Below, in pieces: positions 1-6,701 of a stretch of DNA of 12,619 nucleotides. The notes under the pieces are model-generated. The model saw only the letters and a program-made list of their open reading frames with translations. It ran no database searches and was not told the DNA's origin. The position numbers and the translations under genes are program-made. The stretch comes from an uncultured Eubacteriales bacterium (GTDB taxonomy: Bacteria; Bacillota; Clostridia; Oscillospirales; Butyricicoccaceae). Location of the stretch: assembly GCA_910585875.1 (NCBI GenBank), contig CAJUIK010000055.1:1-12619 (forward strand), read 5' to 3'. Every line of letters starts with the position of its first letter. Within the stretch, counting starts at the first letter, position 1.

Positions 1-712
1 TTTTCCCCTTCACCTGGGGGTCGCCTTCCATCTGCTTGTATTCTTCCTTCACTTCCTGCTTGCTCATTTTCATCTGCCGCTCGTATTCCCACCATTGGTA
101 GAGAAAATCCAGAGCGGCCAGGGCCACAAAGGCGATGATAATACGCGTCACCATGCCCTTGGCCTGGTCGGCCAGATGGCCGCAGGCAGGGGCCAGGTCG
201 GTATATAGATATTTAGAACCCTCCTGAAACATCCCTCGGACGCTCAGGAAGATAATAATCATCAAAAGAGAGATTTTCAGAATGCCCTTCAGGGCTTCTA
301 CAACGCTTTTCAGCGAAAACAGCCGCTTGAAGCCCGAAAGGGGGCTGATGCGGTTGAATTTGGGTTTGATGGACTCGGCGCTGACCAGCAGTTTGGTCTG
401 CCCGAAGGTGGCGCTTACGGCGCACAGCGCCGTTATCCCCAGCATGGGGCCCACCGTCTTGGCCATGGCCAGCAGGCCTTGGCTCAAAAAAGAGGCGTCC
501 ACAGCCGCCCCCGTCCCGATGGATTCCAAACACAGGGCCATAAAACCGGACAGCTGCTTTACAAAATTATCTGTCGTCAGCCAAAGGACGGCAAAAGAAC
601 CTATCAAAGTGGCCACGGCCACTGCGTCCCGGCTCATGAATACGTTGCCTTTTTTTCGTTCGTCCCGCCGTTTTTTTGGCGTTGCTTTTTCTGTCTTAGA
701 GCCTTCGGCCAA
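1..712 (-). CDS. flhB: FlhB, flagellar export gate / substrate-switch protein (N-terminal part, cut by window edge)
   Basis: FlhB is a cytoplasmic-membrane part of the flagellar type III export gate and, with FliK, switches export from rod/hook to filament substrates. Translating the minus strand from a TTG at 712–710 gives about 237 residues running off the window edge. The family N-terminus is clear: TEKATPKKRRDERKKGNVF at about residues 7–25, followed by a hydrophobic segment at about 31–44. The amphipathic stretch FNRISPLSGFKRLFSLKS is also typical. The reading ends in EGDPQVKGK, just before the autocleaving C-terminal domain (NPTH motif), which is not in the window. There is no ATG at the N-terminus. 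TTG is preferred because an AGGGGGG tract lies about 8 bases upstream and the encoded MAEGSKTEKAT fits the family. An adjacent CTG at 715 is a less likely start. The gene follows fliR by 31 bases, as in the Bacillus operon. The identity is certain; the exact start is slightly less so. Confidence 0.93.
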   Translation of the reverse strand, partial: MAEGSKTEKATPKKRRDERKKGNVFMSRDAVAVATLIGSFAVLWLTTDNFVKQLSGFMALCLESIGTGAAVDASFLSQGLLAMAKTVGPMLGITALCAVSATFGQTKLLVSAESIKPKFNRISPLSGFKRLFSLKSVVEALKGILKISLLMIIIFLSVRGMFQEGSKYLYTDLAPACGHLADQAKGMVTRIIIAFVALAALDFLYQWWEYERQMKMSKQEVKEEYKQMEGDPQVKGK

Positions 713-743
713 CAGCGATCCCCCCTCGGCCTATCCGGCGCCC

Positions 744-1508
744 TCAGCCCGAATACGCCAAAACCCGGCTGATATGATCCAGCATGGCGCTTTCGGCCTC
801 CAACAGAAATTCGCTGAAGGGGGCGATCAAAAGAAAGAGCAGCCCCAGGCCGATGATGACCTTGAGCTCCACGTTGATGGCGAACACGTTGATTTGCGGA
901 ATGACTTTCATCAAAACGCCCATGCCCAGCTGGGCGATGAGCTCCGCCGCCAGCACGGGCATACAGAGCTTGAGCCCCAGCACCGTGCACTCAATAAAAA
1001 TTTCCAACATAGCGGAGGCTGCCTGAGCCGTCAGCGCCGCCTGACCATAGGGAATCATCTGTTCCGAAGTCATGAAAATGCGAATCAGAGTGTGGTGGCC
1101 GTTTGCCGCGAAAAACAGCAGCATCATCAAGGCGTTGAGCAGCGTGCCTGTGACAGACATATTGGCCTGGGAGCCGGCGTCGTAAATCTGGTTCATCGTC
1201 ATGCCCATTTGGGTATCCACCACAGAACCCGCCAGCTGGGGGATATAGAAAACGAAACTGACGATCGTCCCCGCCAGATACCCCAAGCCCATCTCCAAAA
1301 CCATGCGCAGGGCCAAGTCGATCAGCCCCGTCGGCAGCGCCGCCTGTCCCTCCGTCACAGAAAAGACGAAGACCGCGAAGACCAGCGCCATGCCGCTGCG
1401 GAAAAACCCAGGGATATTGCGGCGGCCCAAAATGGGGTTAAACAGGACAAAGCCGCTCATGCGGGCCAGCACATAGAGAAAGAGCGTCAGCTCCGCCCAA
1501 TCGATCAT
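744..1508 (-). CDS. fliR: FliR, flagellar export gate membrane protein
   Basis: FliR forms the FliP5–FliQ4–FliR1 core of the flagellar type III export gate in the membrane. The 254-residue product matches the usual FliR length of about 255–260. The conserved N-terminal block LARMSGFVLFNPILGRRNIP (about residues 14–33) is present, followed by several hydrophobic segments through to the C-terminus. The conserved central and C-terminal membrane regions, including the part around LIAQLGMGVLMKVIPQIN, are also visible. The ATG at 1508 is preceded by GAGGGG about 9 bases upstream. It starts 17 bases after the fliQ stop, and flhB begins 31 bases after its own stop, so the three are probably translated from one message. 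Nothing is broken or unusual. Confidence 0.97.
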   Translation of the reverse strand: MIDWAELTLFLYVLARMSGFVLFNPILGRRNIPGFFRSGMALVFAVFVFSVTEGQAALPTGLIDLALRMVLEMGLGYLAGTIVSFVFYIPQLAGSVVDTQMGMTMNQIYDAGSQANMSVTGTLLNALMMLLFFAANGHHTLIRIFMTSEQMIPYGQAALTAQAASAMLEIFIECTVLGLKLCMPVLAAELIAQLGMGVLMKVIPQINVFAINVELKVIIGLGLLFLLIAPFSEFLLEAESAMLDHISRVLAYSG

Positions 1509-1525
1509 GCGTCGTTACCCCTCTC

Positions 1526-1786
1526 TCAGCCGGCCATCAAATCAAAAATCGCCCGGGTATAGTCCTGTAGAGTTTCCAACATCCAGCCCCCCGCCAGCAG
1601 CAGCACACTGACCACCACCAGCAGCTTGAGCATAAAAGAGATGCTCTGCTCGTGGATCTGCGTCACCGCCTGGAAGACGGCCACGACCACGCCCACCAGC
1701 ATACTGAGCACCAGCATGGGCCCGCCCAATTTGATGGCCACGCCCACCGCGTCCCGCAGGATATCCGATACCACAGATGCGTCCAT
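1526..1786 (-). CDS. fliQ: FliQ, flagellar export gate small membrane protein
   Basis: FliQ is the small two-helix subunit of the FliPQR export gate. The 86-residue product has the expected size (86–90 residues). It has two hydrophobic segments, at about residues 20–41 and 52–70, separated by the conserved loop VTQIHEQSISFMLKLL. That loop (Q-x-x-T-Q-I-x-E-Q in the family) is the clearest FliQ signature. The ATG at 1786 has a well-placed AAGGAG seven bases upstream. The gene lies between fliP and fliR, the invariant order in bacterial flagellar operons. Confidence 0.97.
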   Translation of the reverse strand: MDASVVSDILRDAVGVAIKLGGPMLVLSMLVGVVVAVFQAVTQIHEQSISFMLKLLVVVSVLLLAGGWMLETLQDYTRAIFDLMAG

Positions 1787-1809
1787 TTGTCATCTCCTTC
1801 CCCCGGCCG

Positions 1810-2472
1810 TCAATAAACGCCCCGCACCAAGGTGGAAAACAGAAGTTCCCAGCCGTTGATGGAGATGAAGAGCAAAATCTTAAAGGGCGTAGAAATCATC
1901 GAGGGCGGCAACATAATCATACCCATGGACATCAGAGTGGAAGACACCACAATATCGATCAGCATAAAGGGGATATAGAGCAGAAAACCAATCAGAAACG
2001 CCCGTTTCAGCTCGCTGGTGACGAAAGAGGGCACAATCACCCGCATCGGCAGTTCCATGGCCTGCTCCCCGATCAGCGGTTCTATCCGGGCCAGATCGCA
2101 AAACATCTCCAGCGTCCCCGTCTCGGTATTTCGCAGCATGAATTCCTTCAACGGAACCGCCGCCCGCTCAAAAAACTGTTCGCCGGATATCTGCTCCGCC
2201 GCATAGGGCTCGTAGGCCTCCTGCTGTATGCGCTCAAACACCGGCCCCATAGTCAGCAGGGTCAAAAACAGAGCCAGGCCCACCAGCACCATATTGGGCG
2301 GCGTCTGCTGCGTGCCCATGGCCGAGCGCAGGAAAGAAAGGGACACGATATATCTGGTGAAGGAGGTCATCATCACCAGCAGAGAGGGCAACAGCGCCAA
2401 AATCGTCGTCAGAAATAAAACTTCCAGCGTCTGCACACTGTCGCCGTTGATATTGATAAAGCCGTCCTGCAT
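1810..2472 (-). CDS. fliP: FliP, flagellar export gate membrane protein
   Basis: FliP is the pentameric core subunit of the export gate through which rod, hook and filament subunits cross the membrane. The 220-residue product matches the short Firmicutes form, with no cleavable signal peptide, unlike the longer enterobacterial precursor. Family marks are the MTSFTRYIVSLSFLRSAMGTQQ-like block (about residues 35–56), the PPNMVLVGLALFLT helix, the periplasmic loop, and the C-terminal LIGFLLYIPFMLIDIVVSS and MGMIMLPP helices. The ATG at 2472 is preceded by GGGGGCGAAAGG. An in-frame stop five codons upstream, which is also the fliO stop, fixes the N-terminal limit. The gap to fliO is 12 bases. Confidence 0.97.
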   Translation of the reverse strand: MQDGFININGDSVQTLEVLFLTTILALLPSLLVMMTSFTRYIVSLSFLRSAMGTQQTPPNMVLVGLALFLTLLTMGPVFERIQQEAYEPYAAEQISGEQFFERAAVPLKEFMLRNTETGTLEMFCDLARIEPLIGEQAMELPMRVIVPSFVTSELKRAFLIGFLLYIPFMLIDIVVSSTLMSMGMIMLPPSMISTPFKILLFISINGWELLFSTLVRGVY

Positions 2473-2484
2473 CCTTTCGCCCCC

Positions 2485-2850
2485 TTACTTCCGCCGTTTT
2501 TGCCGCAGGGCCTCGCCCAGCGCCTGGCGGAAGCTGGGGGGCGCGGGCTTATTCTGCTCTGGCCAAGCTTGCGCCTGTTCGGGGGTAAACTCCGCCAGGT
2601 TGGAGACGGCGGAAGCCGTGACCCCCAGCAGGAAATACCGCTCTCCCGCCTGCACCAGCAGCAACTGCTGGTCCCTGCCCAGCGCCAGCCGGGAAAGGAC
2701 CTTCAGCCCCTGGCCTCCCTGGGCCGAGGGGAAGAAGCCCGCCCCGCCCCGAACCGCAATGACCCGGGTCGCCCAATAGGCCAGCGCGACGATACCGGCC
2801 ACGCAGACCAGCGTCCACAGCAGAGACAGCCACGAATTGCTCCCCGGCAT
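2485..2850 (-). CDS. fliO: FliO/FliZ-type flagellar biosynthesis membrane protein
   Basis: FliO (called FliZ in Bacillus) helps FliP oligomerise when the export gate is built and is not part of the finished gate. The 121-residue product has one strong membrane segment at about residues 8–30. A cytoplasmic beta-rich region follows, LKVLSRLALGRDQQLLLVQAGERYFLLGVT at about 49–78, split here only by description, and it is typical of the FliO domain. The tail after about residue 95 is polar and basic and ends in RQKRRK. The ATG at 2850 is the first possible start because the in-frame cheY stop is only two codons upstream. The ribosome site is poor (AAGG only a few bases away), so translation may depend on coupling to cheY. 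Position between cheY and fliP supports the call. Confidence 0.9.
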   Translation of the reverse strand: MPGSNSWLSLLWTLVCVAGIVALAYWATRVIAVRGGAGFFPSAQGGQGLKVLSRLALGRDQQLLLVQAGERYFLLGVTASAVSNLAEFTPEQAQAWPEQNKPAPPSFRQALGEALRQKRRK

Positions 2851-2856
2851 GGCCTT

Positions 2857-3225
2857 TTAGGGGTTGCCCAAGATAGAAGTGACGGTTTTGAGCACCCGGT
2901 CCGCCTTAAAAGGCTTGACGATAAAATCCTTGGCGCCGGAACGCACGGCGTCCATAACCATGCTTTCCTGGCCCATGGCGGAGCACATCACCACATTGGC
3001 GTTGCCGTCTTTGGCGCGGATTGCTTTCAGCGCTTCCAGCCCGTCCATATTGGGCATGGTGATATCCATAATCACCAGGTCGGGGCCGATCTCGCTGAAT
3101 TTTTCCACAGCGTCTGCGCCGTCCACCGCTTCAAAAAGCTCGGTATATCCGTTTTTGCTCAGGGTATCGCCGATCATTTTGCGCATAAACGCAGCGTCGT
3201 CTACCAATAAAATTTTCTTTGCCAT
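2857..3225 (-). CDS. cheY: CheY, single-domain chemotaxis response regulator
   Basis: CheY is the diffusible response regulator that, when phosphorylated by CheA, binds the motor switch and changes rotation bias. The 122-residue product is a lone receiver domain. Acidic pocket residues are D9 and D10, the phosphorylation site is D54 in VIMDITMPNMDG, the conserved Ser is S82 in MCSAMG, and the conserved Lys is K104 in FIVKPF. Phe101 occupies the aromatic switch position. There is no output domain. The ATG at 3225 has AAGGATGG upstream. Its place directly after fliY and before fliO matches Bacillus and Clostridia, so this is the motor-acting CheY rather than an unrelated regulator. In this window it neighbours FliM and FliY, the two proteins that carry CheY-P-docking-like motifs. 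Confidence 0.95.
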   Translation of the reverse strand: MAKKILLVDDAAFMRKMIGDTLSKNGYTELFEAVDGADAVEKFSEIGPDLVIMDITMPNMDGLEALKAIRAKDGNANVVMCSAMGQESMVMDAVRSGAKDFIVKPFKADRVLKTVTSILGNP

Positions 3226-3264
3226 GATAATCCATCCTTTTTTCCATTATGTTAGTTGGGGCCG

Positions 3265-3293
3265 GGCCGATTCATCGGCCTTGGCTCAGCCAA
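3265..3293 (-). other. Two adjacent inverted repeats upstream of cheY
   Basis: GGCCGAT (3265–3271) is repeated inverted as ATCGGCC (3274–3280). TTGGCT (3281–3286) is repeated inverted as AGCCAA (3288–3293) immediately after it. Both are perfect. Once a minimum loop is allowed, each gives a stem of about 5–6 pairs. No U-run follows in the operon direction, so neither is a standard terminator. They lie about 40–70 bases before the cheY start and could be RNA-stability elements or a protein-binding site; no function is claimed. Confidence 0.45.
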
Positions 3294-3332
3294 TACAAGG
3301 GCGTTTTCAAAAAGCAGGTTTTATTGCAAACG

Positions 3333-3358
3333 GAAGGGCTGGGCTTTGCCGGCCCTTC
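3333..3358 (-). other. Hairpin after fliY
   Basis: GAAGGGC (3333–3339) and GCCCTTC (3352–3358) form a perfect 7-pair stem with a 12-base loop, 24 bases after the fliY stop. No T-run follows the stem on the minus strand, so it is not a typical intrinsic terminator. It may protect or end-trim the upstream message. Confidence 0.4.
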
Positions 3359-3381
3359 GACATTGCGCTGTTGGAACTATA

Positions 3382-4827
3382 TCATTTTTTAGCGACAAGT
3401 TCAAGACCGGCGTTTTGAACAATTTCCGTAATCCTCACGCCAAAATTGTCCTCTACCACCACGACGTCCCCGCGGGCGATACATTTTCCATTGACAAACA
3501 GGTCCACCTGGTCGCCGGCCAGCTTATCCAGCACCACCAGCGACCCCTTGGAAAACTCCAAAATATCCTGGACTTTTCGCCGGGCCCTGCCGATTTCCAC
3601 CGTCACTTGCAGAGGCACTTCCATAATCAGATCCAAGTTCTGCGCCTGTTCCTTGCCCAGCTTTTCCGTCAGCTCCATGGGCTGCATGGGCAGCGGCTGG
3701 GTGTTGATCAGCTTGGGCTCAGGCAGAGGCTGCTGAGGGGGATAGGGGTAGGGATAGGGGTAATACATGGGCGGATATCCGGGATATCCGTTGGCCATGG
3801 GAGCGCCGTCCGGCCCCATCATGGGGGGATAAGGCGCCTGCCAGGGTTGCGCTCCAGGCGCAGGCGCCTGCGGCGCTGGGGGTTGGGGCGCGGCGGGAGG
3901 CGGGGCCGCCGCGCCGCTCATCAACCGCTCGATTTCCTCCTGGCTTAGCTTGCCTTCCGAAGCCGGGGCCGGCGCGGGAGCTGGGGCCGGAGCGGGGTCC
4001 CCGCCGCCCATGCCGCTCATCAGCCGCTCGATTTCTTCCTGGCTCAGCTTTCCGCCGCCGCTTTCTGCCGTAGGAGCGGGAGCTGGGGCCGGAGCAGGGT
4101 CTCCGCCGCCCATGCCGCTCATCAACCGCTCGATTTCCTCCTGGCTCAGCTTTCCGCCGCCGCTTTCCGCCGCAGGAGCGGGAGCCGGGGCCGGCGCGGG
4201 AGCCGGCGCAGGGTCGCCCGATCCTTCCATAGCGTCCAAGCCCAAGCCTGCCAGCAGCTCTTTGGCCAGCTCCACCGACATGACGTTCATAAAGCCGCTT
4301 TCCAGCGCGCCCTCGATTTTCAGCGCAAACTGAACCACCACCACAGTTTCGGCGCCCGCGGGCATATGGTTCTGCTTAAAGTGATCCAAGTCTTCCAGCT
4401 CAAAGGGCTCTGGCGTAGAGATATTGACGGGGAAGCTCAAAAAATCCGACAAGGCTGTGGAGGCCGCGCCCATCATCTGGTTCATCACTTCGCAAACCGC
4501 GCTGATGGTCAGGTCGTTGAGTTCAAAATCCTCGTCGGCCGTCTCCGTGCCCATGAGGATATCCACAATCACCTTGACGTCGCTTTTCTTCAGCAGCATG
4601 ATATTGCTGCCTTCCAGGCCCTCTACATATTTGATTTCCACGCCCATGGCCGGTTCCATTTTGCCCAGCGTGAAATCCTTGACTTCCACCACCGAGACGG
4701 TGGGCGTCGTAATGTCCACCCGGTGATCCATCATGTTAGATACAGCCGTAGCCGAGGAGCCAAGGCTGATGTTCATCATTTCGCCCAGGGCGTCCAGCGC
4801 CATCGGGCTGAATAATTCCTTTTCCAT
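3382..4827 (-). CDS. fliY: FliY, CheC-phosphatase/FliN fusion switch protein with three internal CheY-docking-like repeats
   Basis: FliY replaces FliN in the Firmicutes C-ring and dephosphorylates CheY-P at the motor. The product has 481 residues, well above the roughly 380 of Bacillus FliY. Residues about 1–200 are a CheC-like domain with two sites fitting the family pattern D/S-x3-E-x2-N-x22-P: D12/E16/N19/P42 and S109/E113/N116/P139. Residues about 201–385 are a linker rich in Pro, Ala, Gly and Tyr-Pro. It carries KLSQEEIERLMSG three times (about 226–238, 260–272, 293–305), then a YPYPYPY stretch near 355. Residues about 395–478 are the FliN/SpoA domain (DLIMEVPLQVTVEIGRARRK). In Bacillus FliY a similar LSQDEIDALL peptide is N-terminal and binds CheY-P; here the N-terminus starts directly with the CheC domain. 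The ATG at 4827 lies 5 bases after the fliM stop, with AAAGGAG upstream. Confidence 0.96.
   Translation of the reverse strand: MEKELFSPMALDALGEMMNISLGSSATAVSNMMDHRVDITTPTVSVVEVKDFTLGKMEPAMGVEIKYVEGLEGSNIMLLKKSDVKVIVDILMGTETADEDFELNDLTISAVCEVMNQMMGAASTALSDFLSFPVNISTPEPFELEDLDHFKQNHMPAGAETVVVVQFALKIEGALESGFMNVMSVELAKELLAGLGLDAMEGSGDPAPAPAPAPAPAPAAESGGGKLSQEEIERLMSGMGGGDPAPAPAPAPTAESGGGKLSQEEIERLMSGMGGGDPAPAPAPAPAPASEGKLSQEEIERLMSGAAAPPPAAPQPPAPQAPAPGAQPWQAPYPPMMGPDGAPMANGYPGYPPMYYPYPYPYPPQQPLPEPKLINTQPLPMQPMELTEKLGKEQAQNLDLIMEVPLQVTVEIGRARRKVQDILEFSKGSLVVLDKLAGDQVDLFVNGKCIARGDVVVVEDNFGVRITEIVQNAGLELVAKK
3913..4195 (-). repeat. Tandem coding repeats inside fliY
   Basis: Three copies of a KLSQEEIERLMSG coding block lie at 4114–4152, 4012–4050 and 3913–3951. 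Two complete 102-base units (3992–4093 and 4094–4195), including the Pro-Ala spacer and the MGGGD segment, differ at about eight positions by hand alignment. About seven of those differences are synonymous. The third copy has the same 13-residue core but different flanks (SEG before it, AAAPPP after it). The pattern suggests tandem duplication followed by selection to keep the peptide. Confidence 0.9.
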
Positions 4828-4832
4828 CTTGT

Positions 4833-5843
4833 CTACTCGCTCCTTTGCTCAGCCTGCTGATAGCACACTTCGTCTATCTTAACGGCCATATTTTTCTTGT
4901 ACGCGCCGATGCGCCCGGCAAACCATTGGTATCCGCCTATCTCCAGATAAATCGGGGAATCCTTGGACCTGCCCAAATCCACAACGTCTCCCACGCTCAA
5001 ATGGAAGATATCGCTCAGCGAAAGCTGGGTGTCGCCCAGCTGGGCCACGATTTCCAGGTCGGAATCCCGCAATTTATCAAAAATCTCTTGGGAATTATCC
5101 TCTTCTGTGGTTTTGCGGCCCGGGTTCTCCCGGTTGATGCCCGCGAAGATATTGGTCAGCATAGCCCCGGGCAGGCAAACGCTCATCCGCCCGTTTTCGC
5201 TCTCGTTTTGCAGCTTGATATCCACAATGATCACAGTCTCGTCCAAGCCCAAAAGCTGCACCAGGGTGGGGTTGACTTCGGTTTTGACATAAGAAAACTG
5301 AATCGGCACATAGTTTTCCCAGCTGGCGCCCATGCGGGAGATCATGTCTTCCACCAGGCTCTCATAGAGCTTCAGCTCCAGGTCGGTATAAGAGTATCCG
5401 GCGGGCACGCCGTTGTCGTTCATCCGCCCTTCGCCGCCCATCATCCTATCCATCATGCTCAAAGCGGTGGACGTTGAAATATAGACCATCATCAGGTTTT
5501 CGTCCGGCTTGCCCTGCATCTCCATCTGGGCCAGGGCCAGCACGTCCCCTTCGCTCAGCGCGTTGGAAAACTCGTAGTAACGCTGCTCCTCAATGCTCTC
5601 CACCGTCACCTCGCAGTTGACCCGCAGCATGGCGTTGAGCCGGGAATTGATGACGCGGGTATAATTCTCGAAAATACCGCCCAGCATTTTGATATGGTCT
5701 TTTGTAAATTTACGGGGGGTTGTAAAATCGTATTTCCGGTATTTTTTCTCGGTCTGTCCTTGAGATTGCTCCAGGTTTTTCTCCCCGCTGTGCACAGCGT
5801 TCAGCAGGGCGTCAATCTGGCTTTGTGATAAAACTTCCGACAT
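4833..5843 (-). CDS. fliM: FliM, flagellar motor switch protein
   Basis: FliM is the middle C-ring protein that receives CheY-P and links it to rotor direction. The 336-residue product has the usual length. The CheY-P-binding peptide is at the N-terminus, MSEVLSQSQIDALLNAV (residues 1–17). The CheC-like middle domain runs from about 35 to 230 and contains the MMGGEG turn near 135–140. The C-terminal SpoA-type FliN-homology domain runs from about 260 to 328 (SPIYLEIGGYQWFAGRIG). The ATG at 5843 has GAGGTGA at normal spacing. It starts only 27 bases after motB ends, leaving no room for fliL, which usually sits there in Clostridia and Bacillus. The stop is 5 bases before fliY, suggesting coupled translation of the two switch proteins. 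Confidence 0.97.
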   Translation of the reverse strand: MSEVLSQSQIDALLNAVHSGEKNLEQSQGQTEKKYRKYDFTTPRKFTKDHIKMLGGIFENYTRVINSRLNAMLRVNCEVTVESIEEQRYYEFSNALSEGDVLALAQMEMQGKPDENLMMVYISTSTALSMMDRMMGGEGRMNDNGVPAGYSYTDLELKLYESLVEDMISRMGASWENYVPIQFSYVKTEVNPTLVQLLGLDETVIIVDIKLQNESENGRMSVCLPGAMLTNIFAGINRENPGRKTTEEDNSQEIFDKLRDSDLEIVAQLGDTQLSLSDIFHLSVGDVVDLGRSKDSPIYLEIGGYQWFAGRIGAYKKNMAVKIDEVCYQQAEQRSE

Positions 5844-5870
5844 ATAATCACCTCGCTTGCCCTGCCGTTT

Positions 5871-6701
5871 TTATTCTGTCGTCGACTGCGTCGCGTCGGG
5901 CGCCGCGGCCTCCGGCTGGGTGGTATATTGCTCCACTGTCCCCGCCAGCTTCTCCTGCTCCAGATCCCGGCCGCTGATAATCACTTCCACCCGGCGGTTA
6001 TGCGCCTGGCCCTCGGCTGTGTCGTTGGTATCCACAGGCCGCCATTGGCCCATGCCTTCGCTCACCAGTTTGCCCGGGTTGAGAACGCTGTGCTGCTGCA
6101 CATAGCAAAGCACGTTGGTAGCCCGGTTGCTGGAGATAAAGCGGTCTTCCATCACCTTGTTGGGCTGATCCCGCCTGGCCTGGGCCGTATGGCCTTGAAT
6201 GCGCACCTCGTCGATGGATTCGCTGGCGTTGGACAAAATCTGGCTCAGGGAATCCAGCACAGGATAGGCCTCTTCCCGCAGCTGATAGCTATTGCCGTTG
6301 AAAAAAGTGGTGTCGTTGAAGGTGACGTACACCTTGCCGCCGTCTTTCATAACGGAAATGCTGTCGTCCGAGCTTTGCTGGGCGGCCATAGCCTTGAGCG
6401 CTTCGTAGAGATCCTCGATATCCTCGTCGATATCTTCTTGAGACAAACCCATCAACGGCGCGTCGGCATTATCTCCGGAATCGTCCATGGGGTCAGAGCT
6501 AGGACCGCCTGAGTCCTCCGGCACGTCATGTATGTTTTGGTCTGCGTCCGGGTTGAAGCTCATGACGAGGGCCTTCCAGTTTTCCTCGCTGATGGTGGAC
6601 ATGGAGTAGAGCAGAACAAAAAAGCAAAGCAGCAACGTCACCATGTCGCCGTAAGTGTCCATCCAGTTCGCGCCGCCTCCGCCGCCTTTTTTCTTTTTCA
6701 C
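5871..6701 (-). CDS. motB: MotB, flagellar stator protein anchored to peptidoglycan
   Basis: MotB and MotA form the ion-driven stator; MotB carries the ion-binding Asp and anchors the unit to the cell wall. The 276-residue product begins MKKKKGGGGGANWMDTYGD. Asp19, at the start of the single membrane helix (about 20–36), is the expected ion-binding residue. An acidic linker (about 50–95) follows, then an OmpA-type peptidoglycan-binding domain at about 120–245 with GHTA, ISSNRATNV and NRRVEV. The start is GTG at 6701: an in-frame TGA four codons upstream rules out an earlier one, and AAGGAG lies about 12 bases upstream, somewhat far. The run of four Lys and five Gly before the membrane helix is unusual. 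I cannot tell proton from sodium coupling from the sequence alone. Confidence 0.96.
   Translation of the reverse strand: MKKKKGGGGGANWMDTYGDMVTLLLCFFVLLYSMSTISEENWKALVMSFNPDADQNIHDVPEDSGGPSSDPMDDSGDNADAPLMGLSQEDIDEDIEDLYEALKAMAAQQSSDDSISVMKDGGKVYVTFNDTTFFNGNSYQLREEAYPVLDSLSQILSNASESIDEVRIQGHTAQARRDQPNKVMEDRFISSNRATNVLCYVQQHSVLNPGKLVSEGMGQWRPVDTNDTAEGQAHNRRVEVIISGRDLEQEKLAGTVEQYTTQPEAAAPDATQSTTE

Larger units (their letters stand above)
3226..3381 (-). other. fliY–cheY gap: structured spacer
   Basis: This is the longest gap in the window (156 bases), in a cluster where neighbours are mostly 5–100 bases apart. It holds three inverted repeats (described at 3265–3293 and 3333–3358) and the cheY ribosome site. 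I found no open reading frame with a ribosome site. No clear vegetative promoter was seen. A GCCGATGA octamer, one base off the flagellar sigma -10 box, overlaps one of the hairpins, but no TAAA lies at the right distance. Confidence 0.6.

Noticed and set aside
282..1562. Long plus-strand open frame of 426 codons opposite flhB, fliR and fliQ
   Set aside because: It is antisense to three clear genes, has His/Gln/Arg-rich composition with no domain, and no ribosome site; it arises from GC-rich codon use on the other strand.
3226..3381. c-di-GMP (GEMM) riboswitch in the fliY–cheY gap
   Set aside because: The conserved GEMM core and tetraloop-receptor features are not present; only simple inverted repeats are seen.
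6430..6460. LSQEDIDEDIEDL in MotB (about residues 86–98), similar to the CheY-docking peptide of FliM
   Set aside because: It lies in the part of MotB outside the membrane, where CheY cannot reach, and the downstream hydrophobic positions do not fit; chance similarity.
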